64,000 bases of DNA from Hawksworthiomyces lignivorus (taxonomy: Eukaryota; Ascomycota; Sordariomycetes; Ophiostomatales; Ophiostomataceae): contig NTMA01000039.1 of the NCBI GenBank assembly GCA_002917075.1, forward strand, positions 62,001-126,000, read 5' to 3'. Below the pieces are notes generated by a model, which had not been told where the DNA came from, ran no database searches, and was given only the letters and a program-made list of their open reading frames with translations. The translations under genes were made by a program, and so were the position numbers. The stretch's first letter is position 1. The number at the start of each line of letters is the position of its first letter. Below are positions 1-12,205 of this stretch, piece by piece.

Positions 1-3000
1 AATAGACGAGCTGTCGAAAAACGACTTTTGATCTAGCACAGGAGAAAGCGGCATCTCGTGTGCTGCCGGCTGTGGCGAGAAGCCTGTTATACAATCGATG
101 ATCAAGACCGTGTTATCCAGCGGGCCCGTAGCCGGCGGGGAGGCAGCTGTATTTCCAGACGACCTATTTGTGGTCGCCGAGTATTCCACCAAGAGCTCTT
201 GGAGACTCTTGTCTCGCTTCTGGATTAAACTTGTCAAGTGAATCGACGCATATTTGTAGTATTTGTGCAAGGGGTGGCCTGAAGAATGGTCAGCATTCCC
301 AAGCACTAAGTTGATATAACAGGTGGACTGAAGGGAGATATAAACACTGTACCTGTAGCGTGAACGGTGCTTGCACGGTCGGTGAGGCCAGTTCCTGTCA
401 CGTCAATTTGCTGGATAGTCGGGCTGGAAGGTGACTTGAGCACTTTCACCCTCTGTGACGGTACGCAAGGGTGGGCAGTCACAAAGTAGATATCGTATGA
501 GAGGTCAAATGTGTGGACTTGTTCCGGGCCATCATCGCTTGATACCGCAAATGCAGTCTCAGCAAAGTACGACTCTACTGAACTCTCAGCGTCTCCTGCC
601 TCTCCAGTCGTGTTCTTCTTTTGGCCTTCTTTCTGTCTTCTAGACGGTCGGCTTGGATCATAGGGTGTATACAGCTCAAAGCGTTGCAGGTCCACGCGAG
701 TGTGTTTAGGCGGTGTTTCCTTGTAGACTTTTTCAAAAGGTATGACGAAATCGGCAGGCAGAACTGATACAGGGTCGGCATCACCAAGTACTGAGGATTC
801 GCGCTCAATAGCCGCCTTGCCCCAGATACGAGCACGACGATTTGTGAGTCGAACGTCGTCAGCCACGTCATCCACCTCAACATTAAACCAGCCATCACCA
901 CGTCCTTGCGGCAACACATCTGACGACACCCAACCCATGCTCTCCGCTGCGCCAGCCCCGGCAGCGAGCACACGTCCTATCACACACGCCGTACTCCAGA
1001 AGCTCTTGCCGCCATAGACAAAGCCAGAGCCCAAGAATGCAGCTGGGCCTAGGGCGTGCAATGCGGACTTGTCGCCTTCGAGCAGAGTCGCCATAAGCAA
1101 GTTGCAGAGACTATCTCCGGGCAATATCAAGCCAGACAAGTAGCTCTTAGAAAGCCATCCCCCAGGATGAAGCCCTGCCACAACTTTCCGCCGACGCGGA
1201 AGCTGTCGGCTAAACTCCAAGTGATTCTTCAGGCTGCCTGAGCCGAATAACCCAGACGAGGTCTTATCGGTGGCAGGATCGTTCTTGATTTTCGTATTCA
1301 GGGGTTCTTGAGCTCGCATAGACTGCAGAGAGTTCTGGTAAATCAGTTCGGCCAAATCACTTGGCCAACGCAGCTCCTGCGCAAAATGCGCGATGCCACG
1401 ACACTGACGCTTCGCATTGATTGCCTTCATCGCATATACATGCCGCTTTTCCGGAACTTTGGAGGCGTGGAGGCGGCCATCGATCACAGACAGTTTTCTT
1501 GTGAGCGTCGTGATCCATCCAATAGTGTGCTTCACGCTGTCATGCTTGCTCTTGCTGCTGCTTGTGCTATTCACTCTGCTGGGGATGTTGAGTGTTGGCT
1601 CTGAGTGGGGGGTTGGTTTGGTTCCGCCAGCCTCGCCTGTTTTCCCATCTTCGTCGTCGATTCGCATAACCTCGATGTTTTCAAGCCATGCGCGTGCCAG
1701 AATAAGCGACCATCGCACAGACGGATTTGCCACCTTCTCAAAGCGGTGTACCTCGGTAGGATGCACAAACTCCAACCCATATTCGTCACCCTCGGTAATA
1801 GCATCGAGACGGAGCAACAACTCCGTAGCCAAAAGGATTTGAAGCAAAAGCCAATAGCGCTCAGTATAACGTTCGTCGCTTGTAGCTGTATAGGAAGTCT
1901 CTGAATCATCTGGTGATTTTCCGATGCCAGGATCCAATTCATCCTGAGCAGACGAAGCCCAGAGTACCTGGCCCAGCCGCAGACGCCACTCTACATGCGA
2001 GAAGTCGATCCAGACATTGGGCGCGGCCAGAACATCTAGCAGCGCTTCGATCTGGGGTATGAGATGATCATTAGGACTGCCTCCGGTACTCCCATGGCTT
2101 GCTGAGCGCTTGTGGCTGTTGAAGGATCGAGATCTTCTTTTCTGAGACTGAGGCGGTCGTAAGATATGGTGAAAGAGCTCAATGTAAAAGTCCTGCCCCT
2201 GGCGCTCGTCATAGAAGCTGCCGTCTGCGTAACGGCGGCCGTTCTTGATGAGCTCTTCGAGGATCTGGGTCTCGCCCACAAATTTGACGCCACTGGTGGA
2301 TTCATCGACAGCAACCGCGCTGCCTGCCTCCGTTACCTTTGCCTCGAACTCAGCAAATGCTGCAGTAGCAATGGGGTCCATCAAATTCTTCCTAGCCGCC
2401 ATAATGACGTCAGGTCGCGAGCCGAGGTTGTCAAAGCCGTACTGCTCTTCTTGCAGAGCGTCCGACACAGCCAACTCCAGCGCCGCCTCGTAGCCAATGG
2501 TGCCTTTTTCCAGGCCCTGGATGCTGAGCATACTCGGCCGCTCCCGACAGCGCGGGTTAAAGTGGCTGCGCTTCTTGACAGGTCGCGGTTCGTCATCTTC
2601 TGCTGACAATGGCCTGGGGGCATCATGGTTGATGCCGCCCCTACTCCCAGGGGCAACGCTTGCACCGCCAGCACTGCTGACAATGCTGTTGTCGCTACTA
2701 CGGCGGGTTATGTGTGGCCAGGCCGTGACGTTGCTCCAGGCCCCATCTTCGATCTGAACGTGATCGGTTAAATCACGAATTTCAAGCGTTTCATCCCATG
2801 GGTAGGCAACACTAGGATGAGGTGCACCGGTGAAATGTCCTTCAGAGCGAGCAAAGTATTGTGGCGCTCCAGAGAAGAGCTTCTCAATGTCGTCATCGCT
2901 CAGGGATGCCATGATGCGGGTAAGCTTCAGAACGGGCTTGGCCGGCGGGCCAATATCCAATTCGCTCCCAGGTAGCGGGGGAGAAGGCAGCGGCTTGTTA

Positions 3001-4365
3001 GTATTGACGAAGACAGAGCGTGAAGGTGTGGACAGAAGAGGTGCCGTCTCTACAGCAGTGCGGAGCTGTGGTTGGGAGTCCTAAAATATAACAAGAGTGG
3101 TGAATGATCGCCAAATTAGTCTAAGCTAAAGAAATGGTGAATTGGGTCGCTTTGTAATAGATGTGGGAGTGAGCAAGGCAAGCAAGGAAGGGACTGGGTT
3201 GAATGGTGTGTGGAGGGAAACAAAGGGGACTTGGTATGCGGGTACAAAGGCAAATGGAATGCAGACGAGGAAGTATTAGAACATGATCCAAAAGTCGAAA
3301 GACACGTTCGCAGGTGAGAGAAACGCAGAAGAGGAAGAAGAAGAACTTTGCAAAATAGGATCAGACGGAGTCTGGGACATGGAAGGTGCGGCCCTTTCCC
3401 CGCCTTCCTCCTTTCGTGCCGTCCAAAGCCCGCTCATACGATCATCCATCGATCACAAGGACAGCTACAGAGTATTCGTATACGTTCAAAAAGGCGCTCA
3501 TCTCACTAATCGCCACCGAAGCACCAATGAAACTTGGAAGGAACAAGCTAGGCAAACCATAGCCAATAACGGCTGCAGCTTCCAACTAAGGAAAGAGAAA
3601 ACTCTTCTTTCCATATAAGAAAGCGAAAAGGGAAAAAAATATATACGAAAGGAATGAGTGACTTTGTGAAGAAACGACGAAACACAACAAATTGGCCATA
3701 GACAGAAAGAAAAGAAGAGGGACGAAATAATATGGAGCAATGACAAAAGGACTCAGGACAGGGGTGCAAGCTTGGGTGGTATGAGGTAAGTGATGTCTAG
3801 TTGCGGGTGTTGGAATGGGGGCGGGGAAATCGTCAAACAATCGAGCATGTCTCACCGTTTTGTCTGTTGCAGCAACTGTGGAAGCCGTTGCGGCCGTCGC
3901 CGTTGTGGTTCCAGATGACTGGCGTGAGCGCTGTAGCAGCAGTCGTAGCGACTGTGACTGTGGCAGCGGGGTCGGCTGTGGCGGCTGGGTTTGCTGTCCT
4001 TCGTCGTGGGGAGGAGAAGGGGGGGTTGAAGGGGACGGAGACGGAGGAGCTGAAGACAGTAGGGCTCGGCCTGCCCCACGGAGCGATCGGTTGATGAGAT
4101 CGTGCAAGAGATCCCGCTTGGAATCTCGTCGTTCTTTCTTCGTTGTCGTGGCTGACGCGGCGACCGACGACGACGACGACGACATATTCGCGGAGTTGGG
4201 CTCGGTTCCACTGCCGTAGCCACTGCCGCTCTCGTACTCGTCGTCCGTAGTAGCAATTGCTGGGTCTCTTTCTCCAGACTGAGAGGGTTGGTGCAGATGC
4301 CAAGGCCGTGTTGACCAAGGTGATGCATCGCGGACAGAACGTTTGAGGATGGAGAGCGACGGCAT
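1..4365 (-). CDS. Large conserved fungal protein of unknown function, 3' end beyond the window
   Basis: Model: exon 1 4365-3856, intron 3855-3081 (775 nt), exon 2 3080-353, intron 352-279 (74 nt), exon 3 278 to beyond base 1. Splice sites are AACG/GTGAGA..TTTTAG and CTACAG/GTACAG..CTTCAG, and both junctions are in phase. The product exceeds 1170 residues. Residues 1-170 (from MPSLSILKRS) are low complexity, with a Ser run near 61-67 and Pro/Ser-rich tracts. The conserved part begins in exon 2 around 'LFSGAPQYFARSEGHFTG' and holds a region rich in Trp and Leu. No catalytic motif, signal peptide or clear TM segment is seen. I recall similar uncharacterised ascomycete proteins but assign no family number. 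The weakest point is the 775-nt intron. The alternative is two genes: a short one at 4365-3586, and a second one starting inside exon 2, whose frame is open back to 3080. Confidence 0.7.
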
Positions 4366-6426
4366 ATTGAGCGAGAAAACCCTCTTTTGTAGAACGGTTC
4401 ACCTCTTTTCTTATTGCTATTCTCCCCTGCCGTTCTCGTCTCGCGCTGGAGGCGGTGTAAGTGGCTCTAACCGCAGTGCATTGGATTGCCGTATGTTTGG
4501 CTTGCGAGCCTGCTATCATATGACAAGACGAACAAGAACCCAAAACAAACAAAAACTGGCCCTATTGTCACGATCACGGAGTGACGGTCCTCTGACTGAT
4601 GTCGTCGGTATCAAGAGACAAAGCCGGTCATCGTCGTGCAACCTGGAGAGCCCGTTTCGAAGAAATGGAACGACAGGGACACGGACTCTACCCCTGAGGC
4701 AAGGCGAGGCAAGGCGAAGTCCGAAGTATTTTTGAGAGAGATAGACAAAGAAGTAGAAACGCGTGCAGAGGAGGACTGCAGAAGATTCAGAAACAGAAAA
4801 ATGAGATAAGCTTGAAAAGGCACTTGAAAGCGCGCAGTCGAGAAGAGCAGCAAAGGTGGGAACGTCAGACAAGCTAGGTCGAGGATCCGGGGGACGCAGC
4901 CGTGTCAGATCGGTCTCTTTTCCCGCCCATCTTGGCAAATCGCATTATTAGGACTAATAGGATATTAAAGCAAAGTGATTGTGTTTTGCAAGTGAGAGAA
5001 ACTGGGTATATAAGGAACTACATATAGCAATAACACAAGCGCCACATGCAGTTCCCGATGGAATTTTAAGTTTTACATTCGTGCAGGACCGGAGAGTACA
5101 ATAATAAACAATCACAATAATATGACAGTATCGTGGATGATTTGTTAGGACCTCAGAAAGGTGTATCGCGATATCGCATGCAACATCAGCCGCGTTTTGC
5201 AGGCTCAACCCTTACTCATGCTCTTAAGCATAGACCCGTACTAGTCTGGATGTACGTACGCCCACCTTACTCTATGAACTTGCGCTTAGAATACAAAGGT
5301 TCTAGCCATATCAATTCCGCAGATTGCATATGACATTGCAGTGAGCACTGTTTCTTCGGTATAACTGTTTTGGAATACCCATGCCTCGGAAGGAGGCTAC
5401 GCTATAAAGAAAATCCTGTGAGACATGCGGGAAGCGAAGCAAAGAATTAGTCTCAAGCTACGATCTCACCATGCAGCTTACCTGCATGTTGAAAACGGAC
5501 TAGACATATACACTAGCTGGCATTGCATCTTCAGAAGAGACAAGCGCATAGTTCCTACAGCGTAGATAAATTAGTGGCGCTACTGTACGTTATATGTAAG
5601 ATTTGTTTGCATGGTCGAAGAACCAGAATCCAACGTTCTTTGGTTTATTCTCCATAAATTAGAAGCTCGTTACGAGATAAAGAAAATAGCTCCATCGCCC
5701 ACTGGCATGCAAGGCCTTATCGGCTGTGGCTTGCGGGTGATACCACTGGCAAATCCCCTGAAGATCATACAACGGGAAGTAAAAAAGGGTGGTGTGGTTA
5801 ACTTATTCCTTCAAAGCCTGACCTACTGGGCTGTCGTATTATTTGACCCTTGTTTATTTCAAGAAAAAAATTCTAAAACGAAAAGAGTGGGTGAGATCCA
5901 TTTTCCGTTTTTTTTTTTTTTGTTCCTTCTTCTGTCTTCTTTCTGCCTTCTTTCCTTCTTATTTTTTGGTCCAGTGTTATTATCATTTACAAAGGCGGAA
6001 GATGAAAAGGAGGTATCTCGCAATGAATCAGAAAGGACGCATGTTCGCTTTTGATAGTGGGCCTTTTGATCTGGTGGCTACGTTTTTATCTCCATATCTG
6101 TCTAAGCCCCCTCCTTTTGTGTTTCGCACCTCGTTCGTGACGTAACAAGAAGGAGAGAAAACATCTAGAATGCGTAATGCGTAGACACATGCAACAAGAG
6201 AAAAGGAGAAAGCACACAGACAAAAGTGGGCAGCGCAATGCAACGCAGGTGTTCGTTCATGTGCTTCTGAAAGTCTTGCTCTGTTGTGAATTGTGATGCC
6301 ACCTTCCTTTTCTCTTACAGCAGCATAGTATTGTTGTTTTCTCTCCTCCTTATAGGCTGGTATATTCAGCCTCGTTTCATTGCAAATTTCGGCCTCGATG
6401 CCGCGATATTCAAGGGCATGCATATA

Positions 6427-6457
6427 TCAGATATGTTATCTGAGATAAGATATCTGA
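6427..6457. repeat. 31-bp near-perfect palindrome with GATA boxes
   Basis: Two 15-nt arms flank one central base. The left arm begins TCAGATAT and the right arm ends ATATCTGA. The inner parts are TTATCT and AGATAA. A single mismatch separates the arms (G at 6435 opposite G at 6449). The inner pair is two head-to-head copies of the fungal GATA-factor core HGATAR. It lies in the middle of the gene desert. Confidence 0.75.
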
Positions 6458-6871
6458 ATGGCTCAGAATGGCAAACTAATATGGCACAGGTGCCTTACGC
6501 ATTTCATCTGTCATTCAAAAGTGCTGTGCGTCGTGGCAGATATGCTGCCAGAGGGCCATCCTCTGTGGAGATTCAAAGAAACGCCCTCATTTCGTTTAAA
6601 AGACGCAACCAGGCTGAATTCGTTTTGCAAGACTGCTCTGCCGGACGTCGTATGCATATCTGTTTAGGATGCCCACTCTTCGCCCGACCGTTAAAAAAAG
6701 GTTCAAGAGATTAAAAACAGGAGAGGCAAAAGAAAGCTGAAACACCCGCGCTGCAACCTCCTGCTTCTCTTGCCTTGCGTTCTTTTTTTCTGGAAGGCGA
6801 TTTCTTGAGTTTGGTGGGTTTCTTCCTTTCTCCGCTCTGCCGCATCTCAACTTAGTTCCATTCTGTTATTA

Positions 6872-6886
6872 ATTATTATTATTATT
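6872..6886. repeat. (ATT)5 microsatellite
   Basis: Five consecutive ATT units in the non-coding desert. No function is implied. Confidence 0.8.
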
Positions 6887-9800
6887 GGCCGTATTCGCTA
6901 GCCATGACACAAAGAACTTGGCCAATATGTCCTTTATATTACTTATTGAGCAGGTGTTTCATGTAAAGGTCGGCTTCGGTTAATAGAATTAGGTCGGTTC
7001 GGCCAGCTCAAAGACTTACCTCTATTTCATTTTCTATCTAGATATGCGTTCTACTTCTCCAACATTGGAAATATAAGTGTTAAAGAATCACAGTCTCAGA
7101 ATGCATTTCTCCAAATTCAGTCACAAGTAAGTACAACTGATTGTAAAGAGACCTGAAGGATGGCCGCGGCTCTCCAGATCTACCAAAATTGAAACAACCG
7201 GAGCCACATGCCATCTTTCCTTTCCTTTCACGCCATCTCATTTTCATGTATGTCCATAGCCATCCATAGACACAACTGATCTTGTCAATATAAGGAGTAA
7301 AATCATACCTTATTCCTTCATCCCCTAGAGCTGAATGCACGTAAAACTTAGACACCTCTTATCTCGCTTCTGGGTTGTAAGGGGAAGGGGTTATCGTCTG
7401 TGACAAACTGAATTCTAATTTTATGTAGACGAATTCTATTTTTCTCTGTACTTAATGACGCTGGCAGGGACTCTGTTAAACGCCACCATCAGTATCCAAA
7501 AAGGCCTCCAATAGCCGTTTGAAGGTTCCGCATATTGAGAGCACACGAATGTTGACGCTTGAGCCGTGCCTCATGTCGAATTTCTGTCCTAGATTTTCTT
7601 TCTTCCTTTAGGGCCTCCATTTTTCATGGGCAACATAGCACCGTAAAATGAAAATCCCACTAAATATATCTTTGCATCAATCGAGGCACAAACAGGGCGT
7701 CTGGGTTGCCAGCCGGCGCTATTGTATTTCAGTCATTAAACTATGTCTCAAAAGCTCCGGCTATTTCATATTCTAATCACCATAGTAGATGGCATCACTA
7801 CTTGCCGTACTTGTAATCAATCTAGCTTGCTGACGAAATCTAACCGGGCGAGGCTGCCACAGCAGTCTTTGTCGCCACTATACGCCAATTCTGAAGTATT
7901 TCCATTCATAATCTGACCTCAAGCAGCTTGGCATGGCCGGAGTTTGTGATTTCTGCAAATCTGCCATAAAGGCATACTGAACTGTGCCATACATGCGTGC
8001 TCGTCAGCTACCAAAAGGCGTCATATCGCATAGACTCAGTTATACCAACATCTTCAATGTCAATGGGCTCGCTCGCCATGGTCATTGGCAGGAAGCGAGG
8101 CCTTGGGGTTTGCAAGAGTCCTTGGTGCAATCGGTCACAGAATTAGGTTAAGAAGAAGCGCGAGATAACTGCATCACTTACCGACTAAGCAACGTCAGAC
8201 GCGCCTTGCTGTTGTCATTTGTATTACGGAAGAAATGCTTGACTGCGAGAAATTTCGATGCAGACACATCTTCAAAAGCTAGCAGCACGTAGTCGCCTAA
8301 CTTTTATTTCTTCCGTCAGTTCCTTCGGAAGGTCTACCTGCGCCTATTATCCTATTGCCAATGATATAATCACATAAATTATGCTGTACGGAGACTGACA
8401 GGCTTTATGTTTGGGTGTGAAAGCATTCCCTTCTTCAGATGAGCAGTATATGTAAACTTTCTTAGAATGTGATCAAAGATGATTGGAGCTAACAGTTTAA
8501 TGACACTACTTTATAGTTTATCAATGCTATGAGGCGGCTGCTTAGGAAAGCAGAAAGAAAAGGAGTGGAAATAGATTGGATGGATTCATCTTGTCCAACC
8601 AATTTTTTAGTGATGGAATATATTATCGCAGTTAAACCAGCAGAACATCATATTGCGATATTTCGGTTCATGGCAGAAAGACTATTTTGAAGCAGCTCCT
8701 TAAATATCATCTCCTGCAAGTCTCAGCAACACTGTATTTGACATATTGTCAACAGCAATTATCTTTCTGTAGGCCCTATGCTTCCAGGCGAGCTCTTTTA
8801 GTAAACTTGATTGTTTTACGCAAATGTTAGTTGACTCTTGAACAGGTAGTATGACTGGCCTAGGAGAATGAATGACTGGTGTTCAATAATCAAGTGAGAG
8901 TCTAAAGTATTTCTAATATTTCATACGAAAGTCCTTCACCTTAAATTAAGAAAAGAGTCGTAAGGATCTAGCAAAATTGTTGAGTGTATCTGTCTGGAAG
9001 ATAGAGGCTAGATCTGAAAATTGAGACACAAGAGTAAGACAATGTTTAATCAATATTCTCTGGTGAGAGCTAAAATAGCTTATTAGATATAAATAACAAG
9101 TAGCGCTCTGGATGCCATGTTCACCTTGAATATCAATCTAAAATCACTTTGAAAAGTAAAGAATTAAAAAGTACATGTAGTTTGCTTTACGAGACTAACA
9201 GAATAAACTCGATATATGTAAGAACTGGGCTCTGCATAACAAAGACCTTATATTTGTCTACAATAAATTTAATCACCGCATTTGATATTACGAGGACATT
9301 CCATGAACAAAGGGAAATTCTCGCGTGTTGGAGTCCGATATTCAACTAGTCATGTTTTGATTGCTTTAGCGACGATTGCGATATATTTTAAAAATAGCCC
9401 ATTCGATAGGCAGTTATTTCGATGCCCATGCTCTCCAAAATTGCGTGTGAAAAGCATAATTTAAGCCACTGGTGGTTTGTGGCTGAAGTGTCCCATTGAA
9501 TTTTTATTGCCGTCCCATTTTGTTCTCTTATGCATAGCAGCAGGCTGTTGATCGACCCGGTTTTCTACATTTTGAAACAGGTAAGCTTAGAAGAATGCGG
9601 CTCCAGGTTTAGTTTTATGTCGTATGTTTGCAAACCTTGTATTGGCTAATTGTTGCTTGTCCTGTTGCACCATAATGCTATCCTAGAAGCAAGCAATCAT
9701 ATGTCGAAAAGCTATCAAAGTAGATCTGACTGGAGCCACGTTGATATCTAGGCGAGAGTCCCAAAGGCATTTGCCTGGCCTGATTTAGCAGCCAACCCTA

Positions 9801-12205
9801 TGCCAAAAACTCTCTTTTCTGTTGGCATCTTCATTAGGAGTGACTATTGCTACGGAGAACTTAATTTTCCCAGCATAATTTCTTGTCGAATAAAAACCTC
9901 TCCGAGACGGTGCAGCCAAATCGCCTCCCATTTCAAATGAGGGAGGTGACCTGCTAGAGGTAGTTCAGCGACTTAGCGCGGACGGCTTGACAGGCCGCCC
10001 CATGCCGACAGTCAAAAATCCAGGAGTTTTCTGTCACGACACAACCGCCCTGTTAATTTAAACCAGCTTTTCCGCTATACCAAACCAGTAAATAGGCTAG
10101 AGGGATAGGAAAAGAAGAAGACGAGATGAGATGCAGACTAACTAAATCGCATCCTTGAACTGTTTCTTGGCTGAGATCTCTTAGAAAGTGTGTTTCCCTT
10201 ACTACGAATGTCGTCGGTTGCGTTGTAGTACGGATACCTAATCAACGCCAATTGCTGAAGAGGCTCGTCATTGTTCATTGAAAAGCGTCCACGTTTTCAC
10301 TGCATGAAAGAGCAGGGGGGAACACCGGGCCAATGAATCGACACCATTCAATGTTCAATATTGCATTGTCTGTGCCCCTGAGGAAGCTCAGCTCATGTCG
10401 GGGTCCCGTTCGCTCGCTCACTCATCCACCCAAGAGGGTGATTGGCTCAGAATTAATTCGCTTCCACTGCCCCGTGTTTTACTCGTCCTTGTCTTACTAT
10501 CCTTGTCATTGTTCGCAGTGCTTCACATCTAGGGGTCTACTTCTGCCGGCCTTTCCTTCTAGTTCTCCCATGTGGAATGGATTGACAAAAACTATGGCGA
10601 ACATCTATCACTGTAGAAACATGCGCATGCGTTGCAGAGAAGCAAGCAATGAAATGTCCTTTGTTTGTGCTGGCTTGCATATCCCCACAGTAAAAGGGGA
10701 ATGCTTGGTTTGAAGCTAAGCTCTGTAGAGCGCGGATTTCATTCCAGTGCCGTACTTGCAGGTCTGCTTGAAGTGGCTTTTTTTTTTTTTTTTGGCGAAC
10801 GACCCCAAGCCTAGCTGAACATGATCGACAGAAAGGGCATGGCCATGTGGGCAGAAGGAGAACTTCATGTCCCCAAGGGCGAGCTGTGCGTAGTATACGG
10901 GGTACATACTTGTAGAAATTTAATAGCTGCTTGCGTGATGGCGTTTTCTCTTTTCCTGGATTTCTTTTCCTTCAGACCCGTTTCCTGCTGTTTCTTAGCC
11001 TCTATTGAAAGGGCTGCCTCCGACCGATGGTTCTGCTCCAGGCCATGAAGTGATCATGTTAGCTTTTCCTTAGCCTTCCGCTAGGCGTGTTGCTTCTTCA
11101 GCAAAAAGCACCACGAAATTCGGCGAGGGAGACGAAAGGACCATCGTCGGAACTAAGGGGGGAACTCAATAGCAAGCTTCAACTACCCGGCACAAGATCC
11201 TAGTTTGCCTTTGAGACTTCCTAAATAACATTAACCCACCTCACATTGTTTCCTATTTTCTTCTTACATCTTTGCTGTCTTCTCAATCTTCATCTCCTTG
11301 TGAAGCTTTGTTCTTTTTTCCTCTCTTCATCTTGCGTTTGGCTCGGCATCTTACACCAGTGTCAAAAGTCTTTTCCGACTTCTTCTCCACTGTGCCCCTT
11401 ATTTGCTGGTAAGCGCTGCCGGCAGCACGATTTCCAAATCTCCCAACCAGCCTATCGAGTCTTCCCAAATTGTTCGGCGCTTCCAGAATCCACAGCGTTG
11501 AAACAAACCCACTGGAGTGCAAAAGCAGCAAAGAAGACGAATTGAGCTTTCCTGGATTGCTTCATTGGCCAATTCCAGGTGTTCGTCTTTGCCCCTATTC
11601 TTATATTAGGAGTTACGGAGTTGGCATCTCAAGATCAACCAGCAAAGAACCACCAAAGTTCCAGAGCACGGCATACAGGTTTCATATACACCAAACCACC
11701 GTATCGGGAACCGCTTGCGACAGCAAAGACAAAAGCAGAACAACCACAAACACCAACTTGGAGTCCACGATCCACGATACCATGAACACCCCTGGTAGCT
11801 ATATCTGAGCTTCACTCCTGGAAAGGAATCAGAAAGGCAATCCTGTGTAGCGGAATTTTACTCAACAATTGTCAGAGGCTCTCGCAAACTTGTACCCCAC
11901 CCGGTTTTATCTTTCATCATCTCTGTCATTATCCAATCTTTTAAGCGCCGTAACTTCTAGCACCCCCTTCCTTCTTGTTACGAGACGTCTCTCGCCTTCC
12001 TCGAGCACAAGAGAGACATACATAATTCCTGTCAAACGCGGACAAAGCCATTCCCCCTTTCATCTCTTTTTTGTTCTTTTTTTAAATACTCTGTATCCTT
12101 TTCTCCACCTTTCCTCAGTTTCGCTTTGACAGCATCGTGGTTCTGGCGCTTGGCGCTTAATAGCATGCGTGAACCAAGAATCGCTCTTTCGAAGGAACAT
12201 CAAAA

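Larger units (their letters stand above)
4366..12205. other. 7.8 kb intergenic desert between divergent genes
   Basis: No ORF here looks like a protein, and none can be spliced into a recognisable domain. It separates the divergent starts of the left-edge gene and the CBM48 gene, so both promoters must lie in it. By my base count 9001-9360 is about 33% GC, far below the neighbouring exons. Contents include an (ATT)5 run near 6872, a 31-bp near-palindrome at 6427-6457, a T-rich stretch near 5910-5930, and pyrimidine-rich sequence from about 11240 to 12120 that is probably the leader and promoter of the CBM48 gene. It could hide untranslated RNAs or a decayed transposon. I see no terminal repeats. 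Confidence 0.6.

Noticed and set aside
10333..10713. 126-codon plus-strand ORF
   Set aside because: Cys/Ser-rich random-looking translation, with no promoter-leader context and no conserved motif.
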